Assembly (NCBI GenBank): GCA_963662815.2
Contig: CAXXWA010000009.1
Span: forward strand, 124,001-188,000
Reading direction: 5' to 3'
From: JAPPHA01 sp963662815
GTDB taxonomy: Bacteria; Pseudomonadota; Alphaproteobacteria; Rhodobacterales; Rhodobacteraceae
Length of the DNA stretch: 64,000 nt
The notes beneath the pieces are model-generated. The model searched no databases, was not told the DNA's origin, and saw only the letters and a program-made list of their open reading frames with translations. The position numbers and the translations under genes were made by a program. This document shows positions 45,229-54,229 of this stretch, in pieces; the first letter of the stretch is position 1; each line of letters starts with the position of its first letter.

Positions 45229-46116
45229 ATGCGCGTTGCCGGAATTCTGTTGCTGGCCATGCTGGTCCAAGTCATGCCGACTTCGGCAGGCCTGGCCGGC
45301 GAACTGAGGATCGCGGCCTGGAACCTCGAGCATCTTGATGACGGCGAGGGCGATGGCTGCGTTGGTCGAAGCGAAGCAGACTTCGCCGCGCTCGCCCGGC
45401 GGATCGGGAAGCTGGACGCCGATGTCGTCGCATTCCAGGAAGTGGAGAACGCAGCGGCGGCGCATCATGTCTTTCCTCCTTCCGACTGGCATGTTGAACT
45501 CTCGGGCCGCCCCCCGATGGAGCGGAGCCGCGCCTGCTGGGATCGGCCCGAGGCTCACCTCGGCCACCTGGCGACGGGATTTGCCATCCGCAAGGGCATC
45601 GCATATCGGCGCAACGGCGATCTCAGCGAACTCGGCGGCAACGACTCCTTTCAGCGCTGGGGTTCGGACATCACGGTCATGGAGGGGGACCGCGAGCTGC
45701 GACTCCTTTCAGTGCATCTCAAGTCCGGGTGCTGGGGCGCAAGCCAGGACGAGCAGGACGGAAAGCGGGAAGTCTGCAAGACTCTTCGCGGCCAGTTCGA
45801 GCGGCTCAGGACCTGGGCGGACGCGCGGCTGGATGCGGGGACGGCCTTCGTCATCGCGGGCGACTTCAACCGGCGCCTCGCTTTGCCCGGGGACTGGGCA
45901 TGGCGTCTGCTGTCGCCGCCTTCGGCGCAGCTTCTCCTGCTGACGCAGGGAATGCCTTCCGGATGCGATCCCCGGTTTCCGGCATATATCGATCACCTCG
46001 TCGCCGGCGGCGGCGCCGAGGCGAGTCTGGTGGAAGGGTCCTTCAGCGAGTCGCCCCGCGAGGCCCCGCATCCCGACCACTGCGCAGTTTCGGCCGTCTT
46101 CCGAACCGACCCGTAG
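45229..46116 (+). CDS. Exported endonuclease/exonuclease/phosphatase-family protein
   Basis: 295 residues from the ATG at 45229 (GAGGAG upstream). Signal peptide GILLLAMLVQVMPTSAGLAG. The DNase I-like fold is marked by RIAAWNLEHL, VVAFQEVEN (metal Glu), LLSVHLKSGC, IAGDFNRRL and the C-terminal PHPDHCAVSA with the catalytic Asp-His. It would cleave phosphodiesters (DNA, RNA or phospholipid head groups) outside the cytoplasm. It is convergent with the HNH nuclease gene. Confidence 0.8.
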   Translation: MRVAGILLLAMLVQVMPTSAGLAGELRIAAWNLEHLDDGEGDGCVGRSEADFAALARRIGKLDADVVAFQEVENAAAAHHVFPPSDWHVELSGRPPMERSRACWDRPEAHLGHLATGFAIRKGIAYRRNGDLSELGGNDSFQRWGSDITVMEGDRELRLLSVHLKSGCWGASQDEQDGKREVCKTLRGQFERLRTWADARLDAGTAFVIAGDFNRRLALPGDWAWRLLSPPSAQLLLLTQGMPSGCDPRFPAYIDHLVAGGGAEASLVEGSFSESPREAPHPDHCAVSAVFRTDP

Positions 46117-46156
46117 GCGTGCGCCAGGCGACCGGGTTTGCTTTGCGGGAAGTCGC

Positions 46157-47014
46157 CTATTCGCAGACGATTCCGTCACCATCGCCGTCCCGCATGAACC
46201 GGTAGGCGGGATGGCCGCGCTGCACCGGCGCGATGCCGTGGCGCCGCGCTTCCTTGCAGGTGATGCGGCCGTTTCGGTTGTCGTCGTACATGGCGAGCGC
46301 GTCGACGGTATCGGCGGAACCAGCCGGTGGCCGGGCCACCGGGTCTGCGGGCGCGCGTTCGGGCCGATTCGCCGCGAACTCCATGGCGGTGGAACTGCAG
46401 ACCGAGAGCACGCTCTCCAAGGCCTCGGCTTCCCGGACGTCGACCGTGAGGCCGTACTTGCGCTTGACGGCGACGATGCGGCCGGCAAACCAGCAACGGT
46501 TCATCGGCGGAAGCCATTCGCCCGCGTCGTGATGACACTTGCCTGCGCGTCCGCAACGGTTCACCCCGGGCGCCGCGAGCGTGAGATTGAGCGTGTCGGA
46601 CGCGAAGCGCCGGCGGGTCGACCCGTCGGCGCGGCAGAGGCCGCTGTCGTGCGCTTCGGACACGGCGACGATATGTTCGATGTCGGTCTGTTTCGCGCTC
46701 TTGAAGTACCGCCCGGTATACGGCCCGTAGACTTGGCCGTCCATCTCCGCAACGATTGTCGCCTCGACCGACGGCGGATAGGGATAGTCCCGGCGGGAAT
46801 ACGGCGCGCAGCGGTTTTCCGGCGAAACGACGAGACCGCGCCATGTCGCGCCGGCGGTCTGGCCGGCTGCGCCGGACGCCGACAGGAACAGCGCCGCGCC
46901 GATTGCCGCGGCAAGCGCCGCAGCTGCCGGCAGGAGCCGAATCGGCCGGCTGCGCGCGAATCCTGCAGTCACGGCAGTTGCGTGCCTCGGTCTAGAGCGA
47001 GTGTCGGCGGACAA
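46157..47014 (-). CDS. HNH endonuclease with C-terminal excalibur domain
   Basis: 285 residues with an N-terminal membrane anchor or signal sequence (LLPAAAALAAAIGAALFLSA). The middle part carries a GmrSD/DUF1524-like HNH core: DIEHIVAVSEAHDSGLC, then FASDTLNLTLAAPGVNR and a cysteine-bearing GKCHHDAGEWLPP. The C-terminal 45 residues are an excalibur calcium-binding motif (YDDNRNGRITCKEARRHG, then DGDGDGIVCE). Excalibur domains are extracellular and EF-hand-like, so this is probably a secreted or envelope nuclease. Confidence 0.82.
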   Translation of the reverse strand: MSADTRSRPRHATAVTAGFARSRPIRLLPAAAALAAAIGAALFLSASGAAGQTAGATWRGLVVSPENRCAPYSRRDYPYPPSVEATIVAEMDGQVYGPYTGRYFKSAKQTDIEHIVAVSEAHDSGLCRADGSTRRRFASDTLNLTLAAPGVNRCGRAGKCHHDAGEWLPPMNRCWFAGRIVAVKRKYGLTVDVREAEALESVLSVCSSTAMEFAANRPERAPADPVARPPAGSADTVDALAMYDDNRNGRITCKEARRHGIAPVQRGHPAYRFMRDGDGDGIVCE

Positions 47015-47084
47015 TGCCCGCGGCGTCGGATCGGCCTGACTGCCGTTCGACAGTGCTGTCCGGTCGGCGAACGGCGGATTCGAA

Positions 47085-47933
47085 TCACTTTACGGCACCG
47101 AGCGTCAGCCCGGCAATGAAATGGCGCTGCATGAGGAAGAACATCAGCACCGGCGGCATCGCGGCCACGATCGAGCCTGCGGAAACCAGGTGCCATGCCG
47201 CGACCCACTGTCCGTTCAGCGAATAGAGTCCCGCCGTGATCGGCTGGGTGTCCGCGCCCTGCGTCAGCACGGTCGCCCAGAAGTAGTCGTTCCAGATGAA
47301 GGTGAAGATCAGCACGCTCAGTGCGGCGATGGCGGGCCTCATCAGGGGAAGCACCACGAACCAGAAGATGCGCCACTCCGTCACGCCTTCGACGCGCGCG
47401 GCCTCGATCAGCTCCCGCGGCATGGCCCTGATGAAGTTTCGCATGAACAGCGTGCAGAATCCGGTCTGGAAGGCGATGTGGAAGAGGGCCAGGCCGGTAA
47501 TCGTGTTGTAGACCCCCATGTTGAGAGTTAGCTCGCGCACCGGAACCATCAGGATCTGGAACGGCACGAAGTTGCCGGCGATGAACATGAAGAACACCAG
47601 CAGGTTGGCGCGGAAGTTGTAGACGGCAAGCGCGAAACCGGTCATGCAGCTCAGCGCGACCGCGCCCAGGACTGTCGGAATCGTTACCTTGAACGAGTTC
47701 AGGATGTACTTGCCGATCGGCGTCTGCTGGAAGATGGCGGTATAGTTCTCGAGAAGATTGAAGCTGGTCGGCCAGCCCCAGTAGTTGCCGGCGTTGATGT
47801 CCCCCGCCGAACGCACGGAGGTCAGCGCAACAGCGACCAGCGGCAGGAGCCAGAGCAGGAGTGCGAGCGGCAGCGCAATCCTGTAGAGCCTTTGCGCGCT
47901 GGCCGAAGACCTTGCTATCGGTGCCGGAAACAT
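47085..47933 (-). CDS. CUT1-type ABC sugar permease (MalG-like)
   Basis: 282 residues with six membrane segments. EAA-loop text: IEAARVEGVTEWRIFWFVVL, then PLMRPAIAALSVLIFTFIW. The pattern IWNDYFWATVL and the C-terminal LMQRHFIAGLTLGAVKG-type ending are typical of the second permease in carbohydrate uptake family 1. The start is 1 bp after the stop of the partner permease. Confidence 0.9.
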   Translation of the reverse strand: MFPAPIARSSASAQRLYRIALPLALLLWLLPLVAVALTSVRSAGDINAGNYWGWPTSFNLLENYTAIFQQTPIGKYILNSFKVTIPTVLGAVALSCMTGFALAVYNFRANLLVFFMFIAGNFVPFQILMVPVRELTLNMGVYNTITGLALFHIAFQTGFCTLFMRNFIRAMPRELIEAARVEGVTEWRIFWFVVLPLMRPAIAALSVLIFTFIWNDYFWATVLTQGADTQPITAGLYSLNGQWVAAWHLVSAGSIVAAMPPVLMFFLMQRHFIAGLTLGAVK

Positions 47934-47934
47934 C

Positions 47935-48861
47935 TCAGCGATCCGTCTCGTCGCGGTACATTTTCCACAGGAAGCCCGCGATGTAGACCATCATGATGAG
48001 GAACAGGACCACTGCGATCGCGGCGCCGTATCCCATGCGGAAACCGTACTCGCTGAATGCCTGCTCATACATGTAGAACGCAAGCACCCGGGACGAACCC
48101 CACGGGCCGCCGTCGGTCATGATCGAGATCAGGTCGAAGGACCTGAGCGCGCCGATGACCGTGACCACCACGGCGATGAAGGTTGCCGGACGCAACTGAG
48201 GCAACACTACGTACCACAGCATCCTGAACCCCCTGGCATTGTCGAGGCGGGCAGCCTCGATCTGTTCGGGGTCCACTGCGTTTAGGCCAGTCAGGTAGAG
48301 AATCATGCAATAGGCCGTCTGCGGCCACAGGCCTGCGGCGATGATCCCGTAGGTGACGTAGCGTTCGTCCGCCAGCACCGGGATCGCATCGATTCCGAAC
48401 CAGCCGAGGAGGATGTTCATCAACCCGTACGACGGGTCGTAGAACCACGAGAAGACCAGACCGACGACGACCTGGCTGATCACGAACGGAAAGAAGAACA
48501 GGGACTTGTAGATGCGGATGCCGCGGACGTCCTGATTCAGGAACAGGGCCACGAACAGGCCCGCCGGAATCGCGAGCATGTAGAGCACCAGCCAGATGAC
48601 GTTGTTCTTGAGCGACGTGTAGAACGCCTCGTCATCCATGAGTTCGACATAGTTTCCCATGCCGACATAGACCCTTTCGCCGAGCCCGTCCCAGTCGTAG
48701 AGGCTGATGTTCATCGACTGGAAGATCGGGATGATCACGTAGACGAGGAACATCAGGACGCCAGGCGCAAGGAAAAGCCAGGGCGCCAGGCTCTGCTGGT
48801 TCTGGCGCCACCAACCGCGAGCGGTGCGTTTTGTCGTCTCGGATGCGGTCGGGGCCGTCAT
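47935..48861 (-). CDS. CUT1-type ABC sugar permease (MalF-like)
   Basis: 308 residues. The N-terminal segment LFLAPGVLMFLVYVIIPIFQ followed by SMNISLYDWDG is characteristic of the first CUT1 permease. The EAA loop is IEAARLDNARGFRMLWYVVL followed by PQLRPATFIAVVVTVIGALR. It forms the membrane channel with the MalG-like subunit. Confidence 0.9.
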   Translation of the reverse strand: MTAPTASETTKRTARGWWRQNQQSLAPWLFLAPGVLMFLVYVIIPIFQSMNISLYDWDGLGERVYVGMGNYVELMDDEAFYTSLKNNVIWLVLYMLAIPAGLFVALFLNQDVRGIRIYKSLFFFPFVISQVVVGLVFSWFYDPSYGLMNILLGWFGIDAIPVLADERYVTYGIIAAGLWPQTAYCMILYLTGLNAVDPEQIEAARLDNARGFRMLWYVVLPQLRPATFIAVVVTVIGALRSFDLISIMTDGGPWGSSRVLAFYMYEQAFSEYGFRMGYGAAIAVVLFLIMMVYIAGFLWKMYRDETDR

Positions 48862-48942
48862 GACTTGCTCTCCGGGCGGCGCGCGACGCGCGGTTCTGGC
48901 ATCCCGCCACGCGAGGCGGGCGGGATGCAGTTTTCAGCGCGC

Positions 48943-50184
48943 CTAGTTGTAGACGCGAGCGCGGACCTTTTCGAGCCGCTTGAGGATCGCGTCAAGGCGT
49001 TCCGGCTTCACCATGAACTCCTGGAAGCCTTCCATGCCGGCCTTCGCCATTTCCGCCGGAGCGTCGCGGTCGAAGAACTGCGCGATGCCGCCGGTGGTCG
49101 AACTCAGCATGTTGTACCCGGCCTGCAGGAACTTGTCGTCGCCGACCTCGCTGTCCTTGTTGATGGGCAGCTGGCCGAGCGTCGCATTGACCTCGGTCTG
49201 CACGTCGGCGCGAGCCAGATACGCCAGGAACTTCCTCGCATCTTCCTTGTTCGTGGCGTTCGCGGGAATGTGAACCGTGTCGGTCGGCGCCTCTTCGGCG
49301 AGCGGAACGTCCGGGTTGATCACCGGAAACTGGAAGAATCCGAGCTGGTCGTCGGAGAGGCCCGCTTCGCGCAGCGGCGCGACGGCGAAGTTGCCCATAA
49401 CGTACATTGCAGCCTCGCCCTGCACCATCGGAGCCAGCGCTTCCTGCCAGGAATAGGCCGCGTGGTTCTCGATGAAGAAGCCGGCATCCAGCAACTGCAT
49501 CCAGTTGGCCATGGTCGCCCGAACGCGGTCGTCCGTCCACGGAACCTCGCCCTTGGTCAGCGCCATGTGGAAGTCGTAGCCGTTCGTGCGCAGGTTGAGG
49601 TAGTCGAACACGCCGCCGGCCGTCCAAAGGTACTTGGTTCCGATGGTGATCGGCGTCACGCCTGCTTCCTTCAGCGCATTTCCAGCCGCCAGGAACTCGT
49701 CCCAGTTGGTCGGAACCGCGATGCCATTGGCCTCGAAGATGTCCTTCCGATAGTAGACGCCCCACTGATAGTAGGTGTAGGGAACGCCCCAGATCTTGCC
49801 GTCGATGGTCATCGAAGCTTCGGCGGAGGCAAGGCTTTCGCGCAGGCCATGCTCGTCCCAGACATCTGAAACGTCCTCGAACAGCCCGGCGTTGACATAG
49901 GGCAGCATCCGGTTGCCGGCGTACCAGTTGGCGACATCGGGCGCATCGGCGGTCAGGAAGTTGCGGATCGAGGTCTTGTACCCTTCGTGGTCGAACAGGT
50001 TCCAAGTGACCGTAACGTCCGGGTTCTCCGCTTCAAACCCGGCGATCAGCGCCTCGAACGCGGCCTTTGGAGCCGGGTCGGAGGTGTCGGTGTTGATGAC
50101 AAGCTCGCCGGCGAGAGCGGTCGAGGTCACCATGGCCGATGCCGCAACCGTTGCGGCGACCTTTCTTGCGTGGTGGAACATCAT
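48943..50184 (-). CDS. CUT1-type ABC sugar-binding protein
   Basis: 413 residues from tandem ATGs at 50184/50181, placed after AAGGAGAC. Signal peptide KVAATVAASAMVTSTALAG; the mature protein starts ELVINTDTSDPAPKAAFEAL. Later phrases (YYRKDIFEANGI, PTNWDEFLAAGNALKEAGVT, FFIENHAAYSWQEALAP, AAMYVMGNFAV) fit the extracellular solute-binding family 1. The ligand is probably a sugar or sugar-like compound. A partial copy of this gene forms most of the chimeric gene at 54975-56012. Confidence 0.9.
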   Translation of the reverse strand: MMFHHARKVAATVAASAMVTSTALAGELVINTDTSDPAPKAAFEALIAGFEAENPDVTVTWNLFDHEGYKTSIRNFLTADAPDVANWYAGNRMLPYVNAGLFEDVSDVWDEHGLRESLASAEASMTIDGKIWGVPYTYYQWGVYYRKDIFEANGIAVPTNWDEFLAAGNALKEAGVTPITIGTKYLWTAGGVFDYLNLRTNGYDFHMALTKGEVPWTDDRVRATMANWMQLLDAGFFIENHAAYSWQEALAPMVQGEAAMYVMGNFAVAPLREAGLSDDQLGFFQFPVINPDVPLAEEAPTDTVHIPANATNKEDARKFLAYLARADVQTEVNATLGQLPINKDSEVGDDKFLQAGYNMLSSTTGGIAQFFDRDAPAEMAKAGMEGFQEFMVKPERLDAILKRLEKVRARVYN

Positions 50185-50212
50185 TGTCTCCTTTTCTGTC
50201 CAACCGAACTGA

Positions 50213-50231
50213 TGTTCCATAAAACGGAACA
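50213..50231. promoter_or_regulatory. IclR-type operator
   Basis: TGTTCC (50213-50218) and GGAACA (50226-50231) form a perfect inverted repeat around ATAAAAC, midway in the 139-bp divergent region between the binding-protein gene and the IclR gene. IclR regulators bind palindromes of this size. A damaged copy, TGTTCCAAAAACGGAATGA, stands before the chimeric gene at about 56042-56060. Confidence 0.6.
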
Positions 50232-50323
50232 ACGATATCGACTATTGAACTTCTAGTCCCAATCGACTAAAGATGTCAACTGGTACTTCCAGGTTCTGGC
50301 GAACGATCCAGCGGGGTGAACCG

Positions 50324-51109
50324 ATGAACAGGCAGCTCGGGACCGTCGGGACCGTTGGCAAGGCGATGGAGATACTCGATCTCGTCGTCGCCTTCGGCAG
50401 GGGCGTCAGGTTCTCCGAAGTCCGCGATGTCAGCCCCTATCCCAATGCGACGCTTCACAGGCTGCTTCAGACCCTGACCACCCAGGGCATGCTGGGCTAC
50501 GACGAGGACCGGCACGTCTACGTTCCCGGCATGCGGCTGGTCAGGATCGCGCACCATGCCTGGAACCAGTCGTCGCTCGCGCCGCTTGCCGAACCGTTCA
50601 TCGAATCCCTGGCAGCCGACATCAACGAAACCGTGCATCTGGCGCAGATGGAGAACGGCCTGGTTGTCTTCGTCGAGAAGAAGGTTCCGGAAAACGGCTT
50701 TCAGACGCTGGCCCGCCCCGGCCGCCGCGTGGGAGCGCATTGCACGGGCGTGGGAAAGGCCATGCTCGCTTTCCTGGACGACGAACGGCGGAGAACGGCC
50801 CTCGAAGTGCAGACGTACGAAGCCTTCACCCCGGCCACGCACAGTACGGTCGAGACGCTGGAGAGGGAGCTCGCGGCGATTCGGGCCGACGGCATTGCCT
50901 TCGACCGGGAGGAGCACGAACAGGGGATCATCAGCATCGCGGCGCCGATCTTCGGCAGATCTGACCACGTGATCGGCGCCGTTTCCGTGGCGACATCCAC
51001 CTTCCGGATGTCGCTCGAAGGCCTCGAGAAGTTCCGGCCGGCGCTGCTGCGAACGGCCGCCCAGATCGGATCGGAGGGTGCGTCCTGGCCCTATCCGGTC
51101 TCGCAATAG
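50324..51109 (+). CDS. IclR-family transcriptional regulator
   Basis: 261 residues from the ATG at 50324. The winged HTH is TVGKAMEILDLVVAFGRGVR, then PNATLHRLLQTLTTQGML. The effector domain runs from about residue 85: LAADINETVHLAQMENGLVV, then GRRVGAHCTGVGKAMLAFL and EHEQGIISIAAPIFG. It is divergent from the ABC operon and just before the ATPase gene, so it should control sugar uptake from the 50213-50231 site. Confidence 0.9.
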   Translation: MNRQLGTVGTVGKAMEILDLVVAFGRGVRFSEVRDVSPYPNATLHRLLQTLTTQGMLGYDEDRHVYVPGMRLVRIAHHAWNQSSLAPLAEPFIESLAADINETVHLAQMENGLVVFVEKKVPENGFQTLARPGRRVGAHCTGVGKAMLAFLDDERRRTALEVQTYEAFTPATHSTVETLERELAAIRADGIAFDREEHEQGIISIAAPIFGRSDHVIGAVSVATSTFRMSLEGLEKFRPALLRTAAQIGSEGASWPYPVSQ

Positions 51110-51127
51110 ACGCAGGGAGGAGATCAA

Positions 51128-52189
51128 ATGTCGGGTGTCACGCTCAGGGGAGCCGTCAAGCGATTCGGCGAGGTCCAGGTGATCCACGGGGTGGACCTCG
51201 ACATCGATCACGGCGAGTTCTGCGTCTTCGTCGGACCGTCCGGATGCGGCAAGTCCACACTTCTGCGGATGATCGCCGGCCTCGAGGAAACCACGGTGGG
51301 GCGGATCAGCATCGGCGGGAGGGACGTGACCGGGGCGGACCCGGCCGACCGCGGCGTGGCAATGGTGTTCCAGACCTATGCCCTCTATCCGCACATGACG
51401 GTCGAGGAAAACATGGGGTTCGGCCTCAGGATGAACGGCGTGGACAGGGCGACGATCAAGTCGAAGGTGTCCGAGGCAAGCCGCATCCTCCAGCTCGGCG
51501 AGTATCTCGCGCGCAAGCCAAAGGCGCTGTCCGGCGGCCAGCGGCAGCGCGTCGCCATCGGCCGGGCCATCGTACGCGGCCCCGAAGTGTTCCTGTTCGA
51601 CGAACCGCTGTCGAACCTCGACGCCGAATTGCGCGTCGACATGCGCGTGGAGATTGCGCGGCTGCACAAGGAAATCGGGGCGACGATGATCTACGTCACC
51701 CACGACCAGGTGGAGGCGATGACGCTCGCCGACAAGATCGTGGTGCTGCGGGCCGGTCATATCGAACAGGTAGGCAGCCCCATGGAGCTGTACAGGAATC
51801 CCGACAACAGGTTCGTCGCCGGGTTCATAGGATCTCCGAGCATGAATTTCCTAAAGGGCGTCGTGTCGGGAAGCGGCGCGCGGGTGCCGGCGCTCGCCGA
51901 CCGGGAAATCGCGACCGAATCGGGCCTGCCGCCGGACGGGAGCGCCGTCGTCGTGGGGTTGCGCCCCCAGAACCTCGCGGTGCGCGCGGCGGACTCGCCG
52001 ATCAGGGTGGAGATCCGTGAGCGTCTCGGCGGCGTGGCATTCGACCATCTGTCAACGCCCACAGGGGAGCGCATCGTGGTCGAAACCCGGGGCGACGAGC
52101 CGATTCCGGAAGGAACCTCGGTCGAGCTCGAATTCGACCAGGCAACCGCGATGTTCTTCGACACGAAAACCGACCGTCGCCTGCGCTGA
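51128..52189 (+). CDS. CUT1-type ABC ATPase (UgpC/MalK-like)
   Basis: 353 residues. Walker A GPSGCGKST, signature LSGGQRQR, Walker B LFDEPLSNLDAELR, H-loop THDQVEAM; residues 240-353 form the OB-type regulatory region (FIGSPSMNFLKG, VVGLRPQNL). It starts 18 bp after the IclR gene, behind GGGAGGAG. It probably powers the permeases at 47085-48861, although it is transcribed in the opposite direction. Confidence 0.92.
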   Translation: MSGVTLRGAVKRFGEVQVIHGVDLDIDHGEFCVFVGPSGCGKSTLLRMIAGLEETTVGRISIGGRDVTGADPADRGVAMVFQTYALYPHMTVEENMGFGLRMNGVDRATIKSKVSEASRILQLGEYLARKPKALSGGQRQRVAIGRAIVRGPEVFLFDEPLSNLDAELRVDMRVEIARLHKEIGATMIYVTHDQVEAMTLADKIVVLRAGHIEQVGSPMELYRNPDNRFVAGFIGSPSMNFLKGVVSGSGARVPALADREIATESGLPPDGSAVVVGLRPQNLAVRAADSPIRVEIRERLGGVAFDHLSTPTGERIVVETRGDEPIPEGTSVELEFDQATAMFFDTKTDRRLR

Positions 52190-52534
52190 ATCCGGAACGG
52201 TCAGCCGGCCACCGATCCGGCGCCGCTCGAAACGCCGGGACCGACCTCCCGTTCCGCCGCGCCGCACGATGCGGGCGAGCGGGCGGCAGACACCGCGAGA
52301 GAGCCGGCCCTTTGCCGGTCCGCACGCGTCGCATCCTTCGCCTGTCCCGGCACCCCTCGTGAATGCCGGCAGCCCCCGGGGTCGCAAAGCGCGTCCGCAG
52401 GAGCCGCGCGGCGCGCGCGGGGAGCGGCAAATGTTTTCGGGGGAACGGGCCGTGAATGACGCCTTCCCCCTCGCTTCCGATACTTCGGCACGGGACGGAG
52501 AATTCCGTTCCAAACGGACAAAGGGAGAAAGATC
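52190..52534. other. Non-coding gap with protease promoter region
   Basis: 345 bases between the ATPase and the secreted protease gene. Frames here are shadows. The protease ribosome binding site (AAAGGGAGAAAG) lies at its end. No clear -35/-10 pair or terminator was seen. Confidence 0.4.
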
Positions 52535-54034
52535 ATGAGACTGAACGAAAAGAGACGCAGTTCAGGGCTGGCCGGATCCGTTCCGGTACTTGCCGCGCTG
52601 CTCGTTGCGGGCGCAACTTCCGCCGGGACCGCGCAGGATTCAGGCGTTCAGCCGGACTTCGGAACCATCGACGTCATTGCCGGAGGCGAGGACTCGGCCA
52701 GGCAGCTGGGCAGTGACTGCGAAGGATGGATTTCGCTCGACGAACCCGATCACAGCGTCTCGACCGGAGAATCGCTGACAGTCGCAGCCTTCAGCTCCGA
52801 GGATACAGTGCTCGTCGTCAGGACGCCCGCAGGCGGTTTCCTCTGCGATGACGACGGAGGCGCCGGAGACAATCCGGAAGTGTTCATCGCGGCTTCGGAT
52901 GCGGGAAGCTACGACATCTGGGTCGGCAGCTATAATGAGTACATGCAGGTGCCGGCGAGTCTCGAGCTGTTCCCGACTCCTGCCGAACTGCCGGGCTCCC
53001 GCGAACCAGACATCCTTCTGCAAGGTGAATTCGACCCGTACGAGGCCAGGTTCGAGATTGGCGGCAGGTACATGGCAACCAACCTGAACGGTCGGGTTTG
53101 CGAGGGATTCGTGTCGGGAGACGGGCCCGAATTCGCGTTCGGCCTCCAACAGGACGCCGAGCCGGTTTCCATTCTGATCGGTGCGCACGGGGGCAACGTC
53201 GACACGACGCTGGTTGTCCGCTCGCCCTCCGGAAGCTGGACCTGCAACGACGACTTCACGGGCAAAGATCCCCTGATTTCCATCCGTCAGCCGGAGAACG
53301 GCACGTATCTGGTCTGGATCGGCGCATACGACCTGGATGACGTGGGCAGGCAGGCGCGGCTCTCCGTCTCGACGGGGACGGCCGATCAAGCCGTCCCGAT
53401 GCCGGAGTCGGACTTTCCCGGTCCCGCGCAGGCGACCGGATTCCTCGTCTCCGGAGCTGGCCACGTTCTCAGCAATCATCACGTGATCGAGGGCTGCGGT
53501 GCGCTGACCGTTCGCAGGCAGGGTCAAGGCGAGGTCGAAGCAGAGGTGATCGCGTCGAACGATTCCGCCGACCTCGCCCTCCTCAGAATCGGGGCCGACG
53601 GCGCGCTGCCCCACGCGACTTTCCGCGGCGGCCTGCCTGCCAGGCTCGGCGAGGAAATCGCGATTCTCGGGTTTCCCGGAGATGCAGAGCACGGGCCGAC
53701 CTTCACGACCGGCGTCGTTTCATCGCTCTCCGGCTTCGACGGGAACCTCCAGGATTTCCAGCACAATGCGGAAACCGGATACGGATCGAGCGGATCGCCC
53801 ATCATTGACCGGAGCGGGAACGTGATCGGAGTTGTCACCGGTTCGCTCTCAAACGGCTATCGGGAAAGCGACCCGGTGAACGTCAACTACGGAATCAGGG
53901 GACAGATTGCGCAGGTGTTCCTGAAACTGAACAACGTGCCGTACAGTCAGGCGAGGCCGGGTTCCGACAGGGAATGGGTCGGGATCGCTGAAGACGCGCA
54001 GGCCTTCACGGCAATCGTCTACTGCTACATGTGA
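52535..54034 (+). CDS. Secreted trypsin-like serine protease with two N-terminal domains
   Basis: 499 residues. Signal peptide VPVLAALLVAGATSAGTAQ. Residues about 60-148 and 160-280 are two related beta-domains (DTVLVVRTPAGGFLCDDDGG and DTTLVVRSPSGSWTCNDDFT), resembling pre-peptidase C-terminal domains. The protease domain begins about 295: H316 in LSNHHVIEGC, D346 in SADLALL and S419 in GYGSSGSPII. It should be an extracytoplasmic endopeptidase. Each beta-domain has Cys pairs that may be disulfide-linked. A strong hairpin 46 bp after the stop ends the unit. Confidence 0.85.
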   Translation: MRLNEKRRSSGLAGSVPVLAALLVAGATSAGTAQDSGVQPDFGTIDVIAGGEDSARQLGSDCEGWISLDEPDHSVSTGESLTVAAFSSEDTVLVVRTPAGGFLCDDDGGAGDNPEVFIAASDAGSYDIWVGSYNEYMQVPASLELFPTPAELPGSREPDILLQGEFDPYEARFEIGGRYMATNLNGRVCEGFVSGDGPEFAFGLQQDAEPVSILIGAHGGNVDTTLVVRSPSGSWTCNDDFTGKDPLISIRQPENGTYLVWIGAYDLDDVGRQARLSVSTGTADQAVPMPESDFPGPAQATGFLVSGAGHVLSNHHVIEGCGALTVRRQGQGEVEAEVIASNDSADLALLRIGADGALPHATFRGGLPARLGEEIAILGFPGDAEHGPTFTTGVVSSLSGFDGNLQDFQHNAETGYGSSGSPIIDRSGNVIGVVTGSLSNGYRESDPVNVNYGIRGQIAQVFLKLNNVPYSQARPGSDREWVGIAEDAQAFTAIVYCYM

Positions 54035-54080
54035 CGGCCTAGCGAAACAGTTCCGTCGCGGCGGAAGCAGCCAGCCCTGT

Positions 54081-54106
54081 CCCGGCCGGGCACCAGCCCG
54101 GCCGGG
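54081..54106 (+). terminator. Strong hairpin after protease gene
   Basis: CCCGGCCGGGC (54081-54091) and GCCCGGCCGGG (54096-54106) form a perfect 11-bp stem around ACCA, 46 bp after the protease stop. The downstream strand has only AGTTCCTT, so it is a GC-rich terminator without a full U-tract. Confidence 0.65.
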
Positions 54107-54229
54107 AGTTCCTTCCGGACAGGGCGGCCAGGCGGAGCAGACAGGCAAGGCCGGCCGCCGGAAAGTCACCGGCGCCGGTCGAGCCTCAGGCATGCGGGTA
54201 AGGGCGAAACGCGGTGGGCTCGGCGGGCC

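Noticed and set aside
49013..50005. 337-codon second minus-strand frame in the sugar-binding-protein gene
   Set aside because: Arg-rich alternative frame of the same strand; the true frame has the signal peptide and family motifs.
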